Shown here piece after piece: positions 63,256 through 64,000 of a DNA stretch of 64,000 bases. The stretch spans positions 1 through 64,000 of the forward strand of contig CANMPK010000007.1 of NCBI GenBank assembly GCA_947499725.1, in the 5' to 3' direction. The position numbers and the translations under genes were made by a program. The notes beneath the pieces were generated by a model. It did not search any database and was not told the origin of the DNA. It saw only the letters and a list, made by a program, of their open reading frames with translations. The DNA is from an uncultured Paracoccaceae bacterium (GTDB lineage: Bacteria; Pseudomonadota; Alphaproteobacteria; Rhodobacterales; Rhodobacteraceae). Each line of letters begins with the position of its first letter. The stretch's first letter is position 1.

Positions 63256-63864
63256 CTAACCGCCTTTAGAAATATACCAAGCATTTCTATTAAAGTTCTC
63301 TAGCCCGCGCACGCTGGTATGTGGCTTGAACACCGCGCCGTCAGGTAGATGAAACACATACCGCCCATTCTCAAATCTGATGTGGGCACCGATGCGTGTC
63401 GCATCGCTCAACAACGCCATATGGGCTTCGAGACTTTGATAGTCAGAGCGTAACTCCGCAAGTTCCGTTCGGTTCACCCCAACCTGAATTGCGCTGACCA
63501 ATAAGATAATCAGCGTCGTCACAGCTGCGACGGCTGTTGCGAATATGATAAGTTTCAATCGTGTGATGAGCTCAGAATTTTTATGTCGCTTTTCCAAATC
63601 ACCAATCTTTGTTTCTAACGTCGAGACCCGGCGGTTCGCATCCGCAAAGGCTTGATCTGTTTCAGCCTTCTTTTGAATGAGTATCCCGTCGCCCAGATTT
63701 TCCACCTGTTCCAGATGCTGCTGTTCAATCTGTTTGAAGCGCGCGAATGCTCCCTTCATTCGGGTCTGTAGGTCCTCTTCAAATTGCTCCAGGCTGTTTT
63801 GCTCGAGCCTTTCAAGGGCGTCGTTTTTGGCTTTGTAGAGATCAACCATAATTGTGGCTTTCAA
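63256..63864 (-). CDS. hypothetical coiled-coil protein with one TM segment
   Basis: Heptad-rich N-terminus, TM ITRLKLIIFATAVAAVTTLIILLVSAI; close to upstream partial ORF; start likely at MVDLYKAK. Confidence 0.6.
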   Translation of the reverse strand: MKATIMVDLYKAKNDALERLEQNSLEQFEEDLQTRMKGAFARFKQIEQQHLEQVENLGDGILIQKKAETDQAFADANRRVSTLETKIGDLEKRHKNSELITRLKLIIFATAVAAVTTLIILLVSAIQVGVNRTELAELRSDYQSLEAHMALLSDATRIGAHIRFENGRYVFHLPDGAVFKPHTSVRGLENFNRNAWYISKGG

Positions 63865-63883
63865 AGTTTAATATGAAGGGGAA

Positions 63884-64000
63884 TTACCTGAAGAAGGTTG
63901 GGGAAGCCACGCGTTCGAGGGTACTCTGTGTACTGGCTTCAAGGTCCTCTTTGTCTTTTCCATTGAACCGAGTGGTTAACTGTGACCAGAGCTTTTCAAA
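63884..64000 (-). CDS. C-terminal end of an unidentified ORF running off the window
   Basis: Open frame ending ...FEKLWSQLTTRFNGKDKEDLEASTQSTLERVASPTFFR*. Confidence 0.4.
   Translation of the reverse strand, partial: FEKLWSQLTTRFNGKDKEDLEASTQSTLERVASPTFFR

Overview
The window looks like about 64 kb of a Rhodobacterales-type (roseobacter) extrachromosomal replicon. This is judged from protein families and gene style; no database search was run. It starts with a tRNA-Thr(UGU) and a complete repABC replication/partition module with three near-identical palindromes. These are followed by glycerate kinase, NUDIX, glpD, a KDO operon (kpsF/kdsD-kdsB-kdsA), a DUF2793 (phage/GTA-fibre type) protein, a secreted multidomain PL7 alginate lyase, a complete carboxyspermidine-route polyamine operon, fbp and pgm, a DUF3179 protein, and a TctDE-type two-component system with an extra periplasmic binding protein next to tctCBA. 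Next come a large galactoside uptake/De Ley-Doudoroff operon, an aldehyde dehydrogenase/DUF779 unit with an AcoR-like regulator lacking the AAA+ domain, and an exopolysaccharide region (rfbCBDA, capD-like, wza-like, wecA-like, manC, ugd). The EPS region contains IS3-type remnants, a frameshifted remnant resembling DnaA domain I (possible relic of a DnaA-like plasmid initiator), a ugd with an in-frame amber codon and a truncated UDP-glucuronate epimerase. The least explained signal is an array of TGG(G)CCA-type motifs near helical phasing (53.79-53.88 kb) beside the replicase and IS relics. Together these suggest a former EPS/'biofilm' plasmid fused to a repABC replicon.
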